Shown in pieces: positions 1 through 8,295 of a stretch of DNA of 64,000 bases (within the stretch, counting starts at the first letter, position 1; each line of letters begins with the position of its first letter). The stretch spans positions 2,087,223 to 2,151,222 of the forward strand of contig NZ_CP030139.2 of assembly GCF_003846445.2 (NCBI RefSeq), given 5' to 3'. This DNA comes from Synechococcus elongatus PCC 11801 (GTDB lineage: Bacteria > Cyanobacteriota > Cyanobacteriia > Synechococcales > Synechococcaceae). Both the position numbers and the translations under genes were made by a program. The notes under the pieces were generated by a model, which saw only the letters and a program-made list of their open reading frames with translations, made no database searches and had not been told where the DNA came from.

Positions 1-634
1 AAAATAGCGAGCCACCGAACACGCCGGCAACGCCGAGCATGTGGAAGGGGTGCATCAAGATGTTGTGCTCAGCTTGGAACACGAACATGAAGTTGAAGGT
101 GCCGCTGATACCCAAAGGCATGCCGTCCGAAAACGAACCTTGGCCGATCGGGTAGATCAGGAAGACAGCGAAAGCAGCCGAGAGGGGAGCGCTGTAGGCA
201 ACACAGATCCAGGGGCGCATACCAAGGCGGTACGACAGTTCCCATTGACGACCCATGTAGCAGCTGATACCCAGCAAGAAGTGGAACACTACGAGCTGGT
301 AAGGGCCACCGTTGTAGAGCCACTCGTCGAGGCTAGCGGCTTCCCAAATCGGATAAAAATGCAGGCCGATGGCGTTGCTGGAAGGAACAACTGCGCCGGA
401 GATGATGTTGTTGCCATACATGAGGGAGCCGGCAACAGGCTCGCGGATGCCGTCGATGTCGACGGGAGGTGCTGCGATGAACGCAACGATGAAGCAGATG
501 GTGGCGGTCAGCAGGGTGGGGATCATCAACACGCCGAACCAGCCCACATAGAGGCGGTTGTCGGTGCTGGTCACCCAGTCACAAAACCGATCCCAAACGC
601 TTTCGCGACGTTGCTCGCGAAGAATGCTGGTCAT
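1..634 (-). CDS. psbA: Photosystem II D1 protein, form D1:1 (5' part, runs off window)
   Basis: D1 reaction-centre subunit of photosystem II in the thylakoid membrane; it binds P680, pheophytin, QB and the Mn cluster. About 211 N-terminal codons are present, starting with [17 protein letters not shown] at the ATG at 634. Tyr161 (FLIYPIG), Asp170 (GSFSDG) and His190/His198 ([12 protein letters not shown]) are all readable. Residue 130 (codon 247-245) is Gln in GRQWE. In S. elongatus Gln130 marks the D1:1 form made in ordinary light, whereas the high-light D1:2 form has Glu, so this is most likely psbA1. The 3' part lies outside the window. Identity is certain; assignment to copy 1 rests mainly on the one residue. 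Confidence 0.97.
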   Translation of the reverse strand, partial: MTSILREQRRESVWDRFCDWVTSTDNRLYVGWFGVLMIPTLLTATICFIVAFIAAPPVDIDGIREPVAGSLMYGNNIISGAVVPSSNAIGLHFYPIWEAASLDEWLYNGGPYQLVVFHFLLGISCYMGRQWELSYRLGMRPWICVAYSAPLSAAFAVFLIYPIGQGSFSDGMPLGISGTFNFMFVFQAEHNILMHPFHMLGVAGVFGGSLF

Positions 635-790
635 ATCGATCTTTGGGTAAAGGTCAAGAGCTTTGTTAAAAACTCTTGCTTTTTAGGCTAGGGGAAGAAC
701 TCCTAAAAAGGTGTAAAAAAGCCTTAATTTTTGATTGAGTAAATGCTCGTTTCATGTAACAAAAACTTTGTAAATTTATGTAATACTGAG
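635..790 (-). promoter_or_regulatory. psbA leader and promoter region with stem-loop and HLR1-like box
   Basis: AT-rich stretch upstream of psbA. A stem-loop (CAAGAG 655-660 with CTCTTG 673-678, 12-nt loop) lies 20 bases before the ATG and would sit in the mRNA leader. Further up, TGTAAA (769-774) and TGTAAT (779-784), read on the minus strand as two TTACA units 10 bases apart, resemble HLR1, the site of the high-light response regulator RpaB. A third half-site, TGTAAC, lies at 755-760. I cannot fix the transcription start. Confidence 0.55.
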
Positions 791-889
791 GGCGATCGCC
801 AGTGGGTCCTGTTTTTAGGAGAGTCAGATCTGCTGTCTACACTGGAATAGAAGACGCTAACTCTAGCTGAGCGTAGGAGCGACACCCCT

Positions 890-1108
890 ATGGCGACCGA
901 TAAAGTGATTTGGGTGAACGAGCAATTCGATCCTGCGGGAATCCTCTATTCCTGCATCGCTACCTGTGACGAACAGCAGGCCCGTGACTGCCACGAGTCC
1001 TTTGAACGGAATCTGACACCAGAGCAGCGAGCCAATGGCTGGCGAGCTCAGCTACGGACCGTCGCTTCTTGGGATGAAGTGCCCGCTTCCTCACTCAAGC
1101 TCAGCTAG
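890..1108 (+). CDS. Small hypothetical protein, 72 aa
   Basis: Not recognised. A 72-residue soluble, rather acidic protein starting MATDKVIWVNEQFDPAG with two cysteines close together (YSCIATCDEQQ) and a third in DCHESFE. A TAGGAG-like ribosome site lies about 12 bases before the ATG, and codon use matches the neighbours. It is divergent from psbA, so it shares the psbA upstream region. No transmembrane segment or known motif is visible. The HIP1 octamer just after the stop and the hairpin at 1152-1180 mark its end. It is probably a real gene because of its ribosome site and isolated position. Confidence 0.7.
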   Translation: MATDKVIWVNEQFDPAGILYSCIATCDEQQARDCHESFERNLTPEQRANGWRAQLRTVASWDEVPASSLKLS

Positions 1109-1151
1109 GGTGCGATCGCGAGTTGCTAGGTCGTCTCCGTTGTACTTAAGA

Positions 1152-1180
1152 GGGGAAGGACAGAGGCAACATCCTTCCCC
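1152..1180. terminator. Hairpin between convergent genes
   Basis: A perfect 9-bp stem (GGGGAAGGA 1152-1160 with TCCTTCCCC 1172-1180, 11-nt loop) lies between the convergent genes ending at 1108 and 1203. There is no T-run on either strand, so it may be a bidirectional or factor-assisted terminator or only an mRNA 3'-end stabiliser. Confidence 0.5.
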
Positions 1181-1202
1181 GAAGTCTTAGGATTGAGTCC
1201 CG

Positions 1203-2345
1203 TTATTGCTGACGCAGCACGATTTCGGCGTCCCGTGTTTGTCCATTTAGGCTGGCGCTGGCTCGCACAACGTAGCGGGTACTGCTAGTCACAACGACTG
1301 GCCGTCTGACCTGTACGGAGAAGTTGCCATCCCGATCAGCAATCACCTCCCGATCGACCAAGGTAGTTCCACCGACATCGATCAGTCCTCCCAAGACGGC
1401 TGTGCTAGCCCGAACTTGAACGCGGACACGGGCATTAGGTTGGGTGCGCCCTGTCAGCGTAAAGCCTTGAGTGGTGATGCGCTCGCCATCTTGATGGCTG
1501 GTAAACACGGGCGTCAGGTCAGCGATTGATCCAGCATTGTCATAGTCGAGCCGAGTCACGCGACCGTTGCGCAGATTGACCTGACAATCGAACTGAAAAG
1601 GTTGCGTTTCGCGCCCTGCCACGGCCTCACCCCGCAGCCCTTCTGCCGCATTGGAGATGAAGTAGGACTGCAGACTATTGCGATCGATTTGGACACGTTG
1701 CCCAATGCGATCCCGCAGTGCTATTTGACAGGCTTGAAGAACGGCAGGGCTTATATCCGTTGGATTGTTGGCCGACAAGTAGTTATAGGTGAGGCGATTG
1801 ACCCGACCTGTGCGGGTGTTGACTTGACAGTCAAATTCAAAAGGACGGAAGTTCCCTGCGCGATCGAGCGTGCCTTCCCCCCGTAGTCCCTGTTCAGCAT
1901 TGGAGATGAAATAAGGGCGAAAAGTATCGCTACTGAGCTGAACGCGCTGCCCAATGCGATCGGCGAGGGCATCCTGGCAACGACGCCGGACATTGTCATT
2001 CACTGTGCCGTTGTTCCCAGAAGACTGGTAGTTGTACTCCAAACTAACTACTCGGCCATCGCGGACATTGACTTGACAGTCAAAGTCAAAGGGACGGAAG
2101 TTACCGCTACTGTCGAGATTGCCCTGTCCCCGAATGCCCTGTTCAGCGTTGGAAATAAAGTAGGGCGTCAGCGTATCTGTCTGAACCTGAATCCGTTGGC
2201 CAATCCGCTCGGCTAAAGCATTTTGACAGCGACGTAACAGGTTGGGATTCACCTCTGCGGCCTGGGCTGAGGTCGACGGGAGAAGTGCGATCGCCCCACC
2301 AAACAAGAAAACGGCGGTTGTCAGGGCTGTGATCCGTTGAGTCAT
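1203..2345 (-). CDS. Secreted protein with three 73-residue repeats and Ig-like C-terminus
   Basis: Uncharacterised exported protein of 380 aa. The ATG at 2345 is chosen because it gives a clean signal peptide (MTQRITALTTAVFLFGGAIA, cleavage near STSAQAAEV); the reading frame extends upstream without a better start. Three tandem copies of one unit follow. Each has C..AL..RIGQR near its start, PYFISNA or SYFISNA in the middle, and FDCQVN..GRV near its end. Each copy therefore holds exactly two cysteines, which suggests one internal disulfide per unit in the periplasm. The last 100 residues (GERITTQGFTLTGRTQPNA onward) look like an immunoglobulin-like beta-sandwich. No enzyme motif is seen. Role unknown; an envelope or surface role is inference. 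Confidence 0.8.
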   Translation of the reverse strand: MTQRITALTTAVFLFGGAIALLPSTSAQAAEVNPNLLRRCQNALAERIGQRIQVQTDTLTPYFISNAEQGIRGQGNLDSSGNFRPFDFDCQVNVRDGRVVSLEYNYQSSGNNGTVNDNVRRRCQDALADRIGQRVQLSSDTFRPYFISNAEQGLRGEGTLDRAGNFRPFEFDCQVNTRTGRVNRLTYNYLSANNPTDISPAVLQACQIALRDRIGQRVQIDRNSLQSYFISNAAEGLRGEAVAGRETQPFQFDCQVNLRNGRVTRLDYDNAGSIADLTPVFTSHQDGERITTQGFTLTGRTQPNARVRVQVRASTAVLGGLIDVGGTTLVDREVIADRDGNFSVQVRRPVVVTSSTRYVVRASASLNGQTRDAEIVLRQQ

Positions 2346-2541
2346 AGCGAGTACAGGGATCCCATGGTCTACTGCTGCCAGAATGCCCAGTCTGAGTTGG
2401 GGCTGCGACCGCAAACGAAGAGTTGCTGAGCCGCGCTGATGGTTGTTTCTCGTTGGGCAGTGGCTGTCCCCAGAAAGCTAGGCAAGTCAAGCAGGGTAAG
2501 GCATGCTGAGGCTAGACGTTCAATCTCTTAGGGGTTGTTTT

Positions 2542-2943
2542 GTGATCCCCCCGTCAATTGCTGTTGTTTCTGCTGTCGCGCTGATTCTCTATCAGGTTCT
2601 GGCCTTCAATGTTGGGCGCGCTCGGGTGCGCTATCAGGTCAAGCCGCCGCAAGTCAGCGGGCCACCCGAGTTTGAACGGGTTTATCGCGTTCAGCAAAAT
2701 ACGCTGGAGCAATTGGTCTTTTTCCTGCCTAGCCTGTGGTTGTTTGCAGGCTTCGTCAATGTGACTGCTGCAGCTAGTTTTGGTGGCATCTGGATCTTCG
2801 GTCGCATCCTCTACGCTTGGGGCTACTATCAAGCCCCCGAGAAACGAGGTCCCGGTTTTGGCATCAGTTTCTTGGCCGCCGCTGTGCTGGCGATCGGTGC
2901 TTTGATCGGCAGCTTGCTCGCCCTGATTCAGCCTGCCGCCTAA
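2542..2943 (+). CDS. MAPEG family membrane protein
   Basis: Small integral membrane protein with about four hydrophobic helices, in the family of microsomal glutathione S-transferases and eicosanoid enzymes. The signature region ERVYRVQQNTLEQLVFF matches the MAPEG pattern of charged residues, Asn and Glu used in glutathione binding. The family in bacteria is often glutathione-dependent, but the substrate cannot be read. I chose the GTG at 2542 (FVIPPS becomes MIPPS) because TAGGGG precedes it by about 7 bases and it places the first helix at the N-terminus; an ATG at 2503 would add 13 residues. It may share a transcript with the ATP-grasp gene starting 29 bases after its stop. Confidence 0.85.
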   Translation: MIPPSIAVVSAVALILYQVLAFNVGRARVRYQVKPPQVSGPPEFERVYRVQQNTLEQLVFFLPSLWLFAGFVNVTAAASFGGIWIFGRILYAWGYYQAPEKRGPGFGISFLAAAVLAIGALIGSLLALIQPAA

Positions 2944-2972
2944 TTTTTCACTGCAAGCGCAGGAGCCCAAAA

Positions 2973-4538
2973 ATGGATGCCGTGCAACAGTCGTTTCAGC
3001 AACTGCAAAATGAGCTGCGTCGCGATTGGTGTGGGCTGGAATCGGGTGGATTGACCAGTGACTACGACATTCTGGTCGTCCCCTCCCTTAGCCTCGATGC
3101 CCATGAGCTCCAGAAAATTTCAGGCGTTCTGTTTTACGAGGAACGTCTGCTGTTTTCCTTGATTCGACTGCGCGATCCGCGGACTCGCGTCATTTATGTC
3201 ACCTCGGAGCCATTGCCGCCCTTGGTGATTGACTACTACCTGCAACTGCTGCCGGGCATTCCCTTCTCCCATGCCCGCGATCGCCTGCTGCTGCTCTCGA
3301 CTTGCGATTCCTCACTCAAACCACTGACGCAAAAAATTCTGGAGCGACCCCGCCTACTGGAGCGGATTCGTCGCGCACTGCGCCCCGGTAGCTCATTTAT
3401 GACTTGCTTCAACAGCAGTCCGCTGGAACGGGAACTGTCAGTCGCCCTGCGGGTACCTTTGTTTGCCGCCGATCCGGATTTATTGGAATGGGGCACCAAG
3501 GCAGGGAGCCGATCGCTCTTTGCAGAATGCGGGCTGCCCCATCCAGCAGGCAGTCCACTGATGGATAGTGTGGAAGATCTGGCAGCAGCAGCAGCTGAAC
3601 TCTGGCAAGACCAGCCCCAAGCTCAGCGCTTTGTGATCAAGCTCAATCAAGGCTTTTCCGGTGAAGGGAATGCGTTGCTGGATTTACGCCCGATCGCTCA
3701 ACAATCACCCGATCGCGTTGGCTTAACCGCTGCCAGTCAGGCGATCGCCCAGCAGTTCCCGGTGATGCGCTTTCAGGCTGCTCATGAAACTTGGCAGAAC
3801 TTCAAGGGACGAATTGCCGATTTGGGCGCGATCGCCGAATTATTCATTGAAGGCGAAGTGAAGCGATCGCCCAGTGTCCAAGGCTGCATCCATCCCAGTG
3901 GGCAAGTGGAAATTCTCTCGACCCACGATCAAATTTTGGGCGGGCCAGATGGACAAATTTATTTAGGTTGTCGCTTTCCTGCCGATCCGGCCTATCGACT
4001 GCAGTTACAGACCTGGGGGCAAAAAATCGGTGAAGCTCTGGCTGAACGCGGCGCGTTAGAGCGGTTTGGTGTCGATTTTGTTGCGGTGCATCAGGGCGGC
4101 GATCACTGGGAACTAGAGGCGATTGAAATCAACCTAAGGAAGGGTGGCACGACCCATCCCTTCATGACCCTCAAGTATTTAACAAACGGCTACTACGATC
4201 GCCAGACTGGTCAGTTTTGCAGTGAACTCGGCCAACCCAAGTCCTACGTCGCAACAGATAACCTGCAATCGCCGCGCTATCGCGGACTGCTGCCGCAAGA
4301 CCTGATGGACATCATCGCGGCCAACCAACTCCACTTCGATAGCAGCACCAAAACGGGCACTGTGTTTCACCTCATGGGTTGCCTGTCGCAGTACGGCAAG
4401 CTAGGACTCACGAGCATTGGTAACAGTCCCGAGCAGGCACAAGCCATTTATGACGAAGTAGTGGCGGTGCTCGATCGCGAAACCGACCCGGCCACCAGCC
4501 CCACCGGTTCTGCCCTGCCACTCACTTGGGCTGTCTGA
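2973..4538 (+). CDS. ATP-grasp carboxylate-amine ligase, PGM1-related
   Basis: A 521-residue protein of the 'peptide ligase PGM1-related' cyanobacterial type. The ATP-grasp core is visible: [20 protein letters not shown] binds ATP, and [20 protein letters not shown] carries the Glu/Asn metal ligands. The N-terminal 180 residues ([16 protein letters not shown]) form the family's own domain. Such enzymes join a carboxylate to an amine with ATP hydrolysis; the substrates here are unknown. The ATG at 2973 is chosen because AGGAG lies 7 bases upstream. The same frame is open further back, but that would overlap the MAPEG gene. bioB follows within 50 bases, so co-transcription is likely. I see no evidence tying it to a natural-product cluster. 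Confidence 0.82.
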   Translation: MDAVQQSFQQLQNELRRDWCGLESGGLTSDYDILVVPSLSLDAHELQKISGVLFYEERLLFSLIRLRDPRTRVIYVTSEPLPPLVIDYYLQLLPGIPFSHARDRLLLLSTCDSSLKPLTQKILERPRLLERIRRALRPGSSFMTCFNSSPLERELSVALRVPLFAADPDLLEWGTKAGSRSLFAECGLPHPAGSPLMDSVEDLAAAAAELWQDQPQAQRFVIKLNQGFSGEGNALLDLRPIAQQSPDRVGLTAASQAIAQQFPVMRFQAAHETWQNFKGRIADLGAIAELFIEGEVKRSPSVQGCIHPSGQVEILSTHDQILGGPDGQIYLGCRFPADPAYRLQLQTWGQKIGEALAERGALERFGVDFVAVHQGGDHWELEAIEINLRKGGTTHPFMTLKYLTNGYYDRQTGQFCSELGQPKSYVATDNLQSPRYRGLLPQDLMDIIAANQLHFDSSTKTGTVFHLMGCLSQYGKLGLTSIGNSPEQAQAIYDEVVAVLDRETDPATSPTGSALPLTWAV

Positions 4539-4585
4539 GGCGATCGGGGCACGAGTATGATCCTAAGGTCGCGATCGCGAGCACG

Positions 4586-5548
4586 ATGGAAGCTATCCGC
4601 CACGACTGGCCCCTCGACGAAATCGAAGCCCTTCTCAACACACCACTCCTCGAGTTAGTCCATCGTGCGCAAACGGTGCATCGCGACTATCAACCCGTTA
4701 ATGCCATCCAACTGGCAACGTTGCTCAGCGTCAAAACCGGCGGTTGCAGCGAAAACTGCGCCTATTGTCCTCAGTCAGCTCACTACAACACTGAGGTCGA
4801 TCCTCAATTCACCTTGCCGATCGAAACCGTTTTAGAACAGGCGGAACGCGCCAAAGCGGCTGGTGCTAGCCGTTTTTGCATGGGCTGGGCTTGGCGCGAG
4901 ATCCGTGACGGCGCCCAGTTCGACGCCATGCTGGAGATGGTCCAAGGCGTGCGTCAGTTGGGGCTCGAAGCTTGTGTCACTGCTGGCATGCTCAGCGATC
5001 GCCAAGCCGAGCGACTGGCAGAAGCGGGGCTCACTGCCTACAACCACAATCTCGATACAAGTCCCGAATTTTACGGCGAAATCATCTCGACCCGCACCTA
5101 CTCCGATCGCCTCGCCACTTTGGAACGGGTGCGGCAAGCGGGCATCAGTGTTTGCTGCGGCGGCATCATTGGCATGGGTGAAGGGCAGCGCGATCGCGCT
5201 GGATTGCTGCAGGTTCTTGCAACCCTCGATCCTCATCCTGAGAGTGTGCCGATCAATGCCCTAGTGCCAGTTGAAGGAACTCCTCTAGGCGATCGCGATC
5301 GCCTCGATCCACTGGATTTGGTGCGGATGTGCGCCGTCGCTCGGATTTTGATGCCGAAAGCACGGGTTCGCCTTAGCGCCGGTCGCACCGCCCTCAGCCG
5401 CGAAGCGCAAGTCCTCTGCTTCATGGCAGGTGCCAACTCGATCTTCTACGGCGACACCCTGCTGACCACGGCAAACCCAGCCTGCGAAGCTGATCGCCAA
5501 CTCCTCGCCGACATCGGTGCCCAAGCGCTTGAGGTGGTGACTGCTTAG
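4586..5548 (+). CDS. bioB: Biotin synthase
   Basis: Radical-SAM enzyme that inserts sulfur into dethiobiotin, the last step of biotin synthesis. The [4Fe-4S]/SAM motif is [14 protein letters not shown] (CxxxCxxC), preceded by the typical [29 protein letters not shown] and [10 protein letters not shown] are family landmarks that include ligands of the second cluster. Length of 320 aa is normal. The ATG at 4586 gives [10 protein letters not shown]; an in-frame TTG at 4526 would overlap the upstream ATP-grasp gene and is less likely. No other bio gene is nearby. Confidence 0.96.
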   Translation: MEAIRHDWPLDEIEALLNTPLLELVHRAQTVHRDYQPVNAIQLATLLSVKTGGCSENCAYCPQSAHYNTEVDPQFTLPIETVLEQAERAKAAGASRFCMGWAWREIRDGAQFDAMLEMVQGVRQLGLEACVTAGMLSDRQAERLAEAGLTAYNHNLDTSPEFYGEIISTRTYSDRLATLERVRQAGISVCCGGIIGMGEGQRDRAGLLQVLATLDPHPESVPINALVPVEGTPLGDRDRLDPLDLVRMCAVARILMPKARVRLSAGRTALSREAQVLCFMAGANSIFYGDTLLTTANPACEADRQLLADIGAQALEVVTA

Positions 5549-5581
5549 CCTTGACTAGCGATCCCACCCAAACACCAATAC

Positions 5582-5609
5582 AAAAAAAGGGGTAGGACAA
5601 CCTACCCCT
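5582..5609 (-). terminator. Rho-independent terminator of the ycf35-like gene
   Basis: Stem AGGGGTAGG (5588-5596) with CCTACCCCT (5601-5609), loop of 4, followed on the minus strand by a run of T (A-run 5582-5588 on the plus strand). It ends the minus-strand unit and also sits 40 bases beyond the convergent bioB stop. Confidence 0.88.
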
Positions 5610-5638
5610 CGAATGATGGAACGCCAAAGGAAGAGGAC

Positions 5639-5989
5639 TTATTGCAACACCAGCTTGACGTTGGCATTGCTTAGACCAGGCCGTTTGACCTCAGCCAAGG
5701 TTTTGTTGACGGCGTATTTTTGGTTGATCGCATTGATCAGCTCAGTCTGATTGTGCTTTTTGGCTACGCCCCAAAGGTCAGCGATCAAATCGAAGGAGCC
5801 ATCGCTATTGCGCGACCAGCCCAGATCGTAGTCGCCTTCCAGCGTGGCAACCAAGTCAGCCCGCACGCGCTGGCCGTTATAGCCCCGCACGTCGGCATTT
5901 TCTTGCACCGCAATTCCGAGATCGCGCAGCGACTGCTTCAGGATCACAGCATCACTGATCTTGGTGCGAAGGGTACTGAAGTGAGACAT
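5639..5989 (-). CDS. Ycf35-like DUF1257 protein
   Basis: A 116-residue protein starting MSHFSTLRTKISDAVILKQS, a hallmark of the DUF1257/Ycf35 family shared by cyanobacteria and red-algal plastids. Motifs seen are ADVRGYNGQ and GDYDLGWSRNSDGSFDLIAD. Function is not established. The ATG at 5989 is chosen from this conserved N-terminus and GGAG about 10 bases upstream; the open frame reaches back to 6049. It lies downstream of ycf46, 135 bases away on the same strand, and a terminator follows. Family members are often found beside ycf46, so a shared role is plausible inference. Confidence 0.88.
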   Translation of the reverse strand: MSHFSTLRTKISDAVILKQSLRDLGIAVQENADVRGYNGQRVRADLVATLEGDYDLGWSRNSDGSFDLIADLWGVAKKHNQTELINAINQKYAVNKTLAEVKRPGLSNANVKLVLQ

Positions 5990-6093
5990 CGGAAGAAACT
6001 CCTGTATCAACGGTGGAGAGAGGGAGAGTCCCAGGTTGCCCTTGAGCAAACCTGACGGGTGAGAAACTGCTGGTCTGTTGGGATCAAACCAGC

Positions 6094-6122
6094 CTTCCCC
6101 CTGTTGGGATCAGGGGAGAAGC
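6094..6122. other. Imperfect hairpin between ycf46 and ycf35-like genes
   Basis: CTTC and CCCCT near 6094-6102 can pair with AGGGG and GAAG near 6112-6121, leaving one bulged base, just beyond the ycf46 stop. The 12-mer CTGTTGGGATCA occurs twice in this gap (from about 6075 and 6101). There is no strong T-run, so it could be an RNA-processing site rather than a terminator. Confidence 0.35.
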
Positions 6123-6124
6123 CT

Positions 6125-7633
6125 TTAGAACTCCAATCGCTGGTATTCAGCGACGGAGGCCGCAGCGGGTCGAGCTCGCTGTCGAGCCCAGTCCCGCAAC
6201 GCTGCCACCTGTTCATTCATTGTCTTGGAGAGGGGCAGCGTGGACTTGATTGCGGCAATGATGTCGAGCTGCGTAAATTCGCGCTCTTGGGCAAAGGCCT
6301 CATACATAGCTGCAATCAAAGCTTGTTCAATCTCGGCACCTGAAAAGCCATCCGAGACTTTGGCGAGTTGCTCAAGGTCAAAGCGATCGAGGGGGCGCTT
6401 GCGCTTGGCAAGGTGAATGCGGAAAATTTCGGCACGTTCTTCCGGCGTGGGCAAATCGACAAAAAAGATTTCGTCAAAGCGCCCTTTGCGGAGGAACTCG
6501 CTGGGCAGCCGCTCGACTCGGTTTGCCGTCGCCATCACAAAAACGGGCGATCGCTTTTCCTGCATCCAAGTCAGGAAGGAACCAAAGATTCGGCTAGAGG
6601 TCCCGCCATCCGAGTCAGCTGATCCGGCAGAGCCTGCAAAGGCTTTGTCTAGCTCATCGATGAATAGAATCGCAGGCGCGATCGACTCGGCTGTCTTCAA
6701 GGCATTGCGCAGGTTGGCTTCCGAACGTCCGACCGTGGAACCGTCGTAGACGCGCCCCATATCCAGCCGCAGCAAAGGAAGTCCCCATAATCTTGAGGTT
6801 GTTTTGGCAATCAGGGACTTGCCGCAACCCGGCACCCCTAAGATCAGCATCCCTTTGGGTTGGGGCAAGCCGTAGCTGCGCGCTTTCTCGGAAAAAGCAC
6901 CCGATCGCTGCCGGAGCCAGTGTTTCAGCTCTTCCAGGCCACCAACCGCATCGAGCGTTTCATCCTCTTCTATGAATTCCAGAATGCCGTTACGGCGGAT
7001 CAGCTGTTGCTTCTCCGAAAGGATGACATCGACTTCAGCTTCCGTCAGGCGTCCGGCTGTCACTTGGGCCTTGCGATAGACTTTTTCAGCCTCATCGCGG
7101 GTCAACCCCAGGGTTGCTTTCAGCAGCTTTTCGCGACCGGATTCAGAGGGACGAGGCAGCGATCGCCGTTCAAGTTCGCGATCGAGTACCGATCCTAATT
7201 CCACCAGATCAGGCAAGGGGAAGTCGAGGACAACGACATCTTTCTCCAGTTCCACCGGCACCGTCTGCACCGGCGACATCAGAATGATGGTTTTATCAGT
7301 GGCTTTGAATTGGGCGATCGCATCCCGCAACCAGCGAGTAACGGCTGGCGACTCAATAAAGGGATGAAGATCTTTGAAGACGTAGATGCCGGAACCTTTG
7401 TGGCGCACCACCCACTCGATCGCCGCTTCGGGCGAGACGGTGCTGTGGTGGGCAACCTGTCGCGGCTGACCGTATTCAACAATGCCGTGAGTCACGGTCC
7501 AAAGAAACAGCTGCCGAGATCCACAACTCTGCGCCAGCGTTGCCAAAGAGCGCTCGCTGCGTTCTTCCTCAGAAGTCACTAAATAGATCAGCGGGTACTG
7601 CGCTTGTAGCAGGACGCCCAATTCTTCGCGCAT
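6125..7633 (-). CDS. ycf46: Ycf46-type AAA+ ATPase
   Basis: A 502-residue single AAA+ ATPase of the Ycf46 family, found in cyanobacteria and some plastid genomes. The N-terminal 200 residues (MREELGVLLQAQYPLIYLVT, then EERSERSL) are family-specific. The ATPase domain carries Walker A GVPGCGKS, Walker B ILFIDELDKA, sensor ATANRVERLP and the arginine finger region RKGRFDEIFFVD. Mutant work on the Synechocystis homologue slr0374 connects it to photosynthesis or inorganic carbon responses; its substrate is unknown. It lies between the upstream ribbon-helix-helix gene (77-base gap) and the downstream ycf35-like gene, all on one strand, which suggests one transcript. Confidence 0.92.
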   Translation of the reverse strand: MREELGVLLQAQYPLIYLVTSEEERSERSLATLAQSCGSRQLFLWTVTHGIVEYGQPRQVAHHSTVSPEAAIEWVVRHKGSGIYVFKDLHPFIESPAVTRWLRDAIAQFKATDKTIILMSPVQTVPVELEKDVVVLDFPLPDLVELGSVLDRELERRSLPRPSESGREKLLKATLGLTRDEAEKVYRKAQVTAGRLTEAEVDVILSEKQQLIRRNGILEFIEEDETLDAVGGLEELKHWLRQRSGAFSEKARSYGLPQPKGMLILGVPGCGKSLIAKTTSRLWGLPLLRLDMGRVYDGSTVGRSEANLRNALKTAESIAPAILFIDELDKAFAGSAGSADSDGGTSSRIFGSFLTWMQEKRSPVFVMATANRVERLPSEFLRKGRFDEIFFVDLPTPEERAEIFRIHLAKRKRPLDRFDLEQLAKVSDGFSGAEIEQALIAAMYEAFAQEREFTQLDIIAAIKSTLPLSKTMNEQVAALRDWARQRARPAAASVAEYQRLEF

Positions 7634-7710
7634 GGTGAATCTAGACCTCGCAAAGCGATGGACAGACCCTCAACAGGCTTTTGCTTGGTCAGTCGATCAA
7701 CAGTCCCGGT

Positions 7711-8052
7711 TTAGCAGGGAACTAGCTCTTCATCAGAAGCAATCGCTGTTGCAGGGGTGGACTCAACCGTGAGGCTGGAATCCTCTTGCAAAATGTTGGG
7801 CTGATGGCGCAGAGAGGTCAGTTCTCCGTGCTTCAGGACAACAGGGGAGGTGCAGTCTGGACAGTGATAAACCCGGAAGGTGCTGCCATGGGCATTGGTC
7901 GCTTCTTCCACGATCTCGGAATGCTCCAGATAAAACTGAAGTGCTTTCTCAGCGATCGCAGACATTGGCTCGAGATCCACGGCTGCCCGGATTTTGAGCT
8001 GCCGGTGCAGATCAGGGGGCAAATAGAACGTAACTTTTTGCTTGTCTTGCAT
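7711..8052 (-). CDS. Ribbon-helix-helix DNA-binding regulator
   Basis: A 113-residue protein. The N-terminal 45 residues have the form of a MetJ/Arc-type ribbon-helix-helix: a beta strand (KVTFYLPPDLHRQLKIRAAV) followed by two helices (MSAIAEKALQFYLEH). A CPDC pair (VYHCPDCTSPVVL) may bind metal or form a disulfide; the C-terminus is polar and probably disordered. The ATG at 8052 is chosen because the domain begins there and the promoter at 8090-8119 lies upstream; the frame stays open to 8094. It is the first gene before ycf46 and the ycf35-like gene. A perfect inverted repeat sits inside its promoter, so self-repression is plausible. Confidence 0.82.
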   Translation of the reverse strand: MQDKQKVTFYLPPDLHRQLKIRAAVDLEPMSAIAEKALQFYLEHSEIVEEATNAHGSTFRVYHCPDCTSPVVLKHGELTSLRHQPNILQEDSSLTVESTPATAIASDEELVPC

Positions 8053-8089
8053 GGAATCCGAGTGTTCTCTATACCCGGGTATGAATCGT

Positions 8090-8119
8090 ACCATAGACGC
8101 TTTAGCTGAAAAGCGTCAA
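8090..8119 (-). promoter_or_regulatory. Promoter with inverted-repeat operator, ribbon-helix-helix/ycf46 unit
   Basis: On the minus strand TTGACG (8119-8114) and TATGGT (8095-8090) form -35 and -10 boxes 18 bases apart. A perfect 8-bp inverted repeat, GACGCTTT (8096-8103) and AAAGCGTC (8110-8117) with a 6-base centre, fills the space between them. A repressor bound here would block RNA polymerase. The DNA-binding gene directly downstream is the natural candidate, which is inference. Confidence 0.6.
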
Positions 8120-8295
8120 GGCAGTACAACGGCATACTGGCAATTAATTTACATTTAGCAACAAATTAAAGCGCCAATACTCTCCGATCGCTGAGTCAAA
8201 AAGGGACGATCGCTCAGCTATGAAGACTGGTTGCAAGACCTCTCGGCTGATCCCCGCTGCATGCTAGGTTGCGAGCAGAGCCGAGGGTAGCGCAG

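Noticed and set aside
41-691. 216-aa plus-strand open frame across psbA
   Set aside because: It is antisense to the clearly coding D1 gene and contains no recognisable domain.
2554-2970. 138-aa minus-strand frame opposite the MAPEG gene
   Set aside because: Antisense shadow; the plus strand has a family match and a ribosome site.
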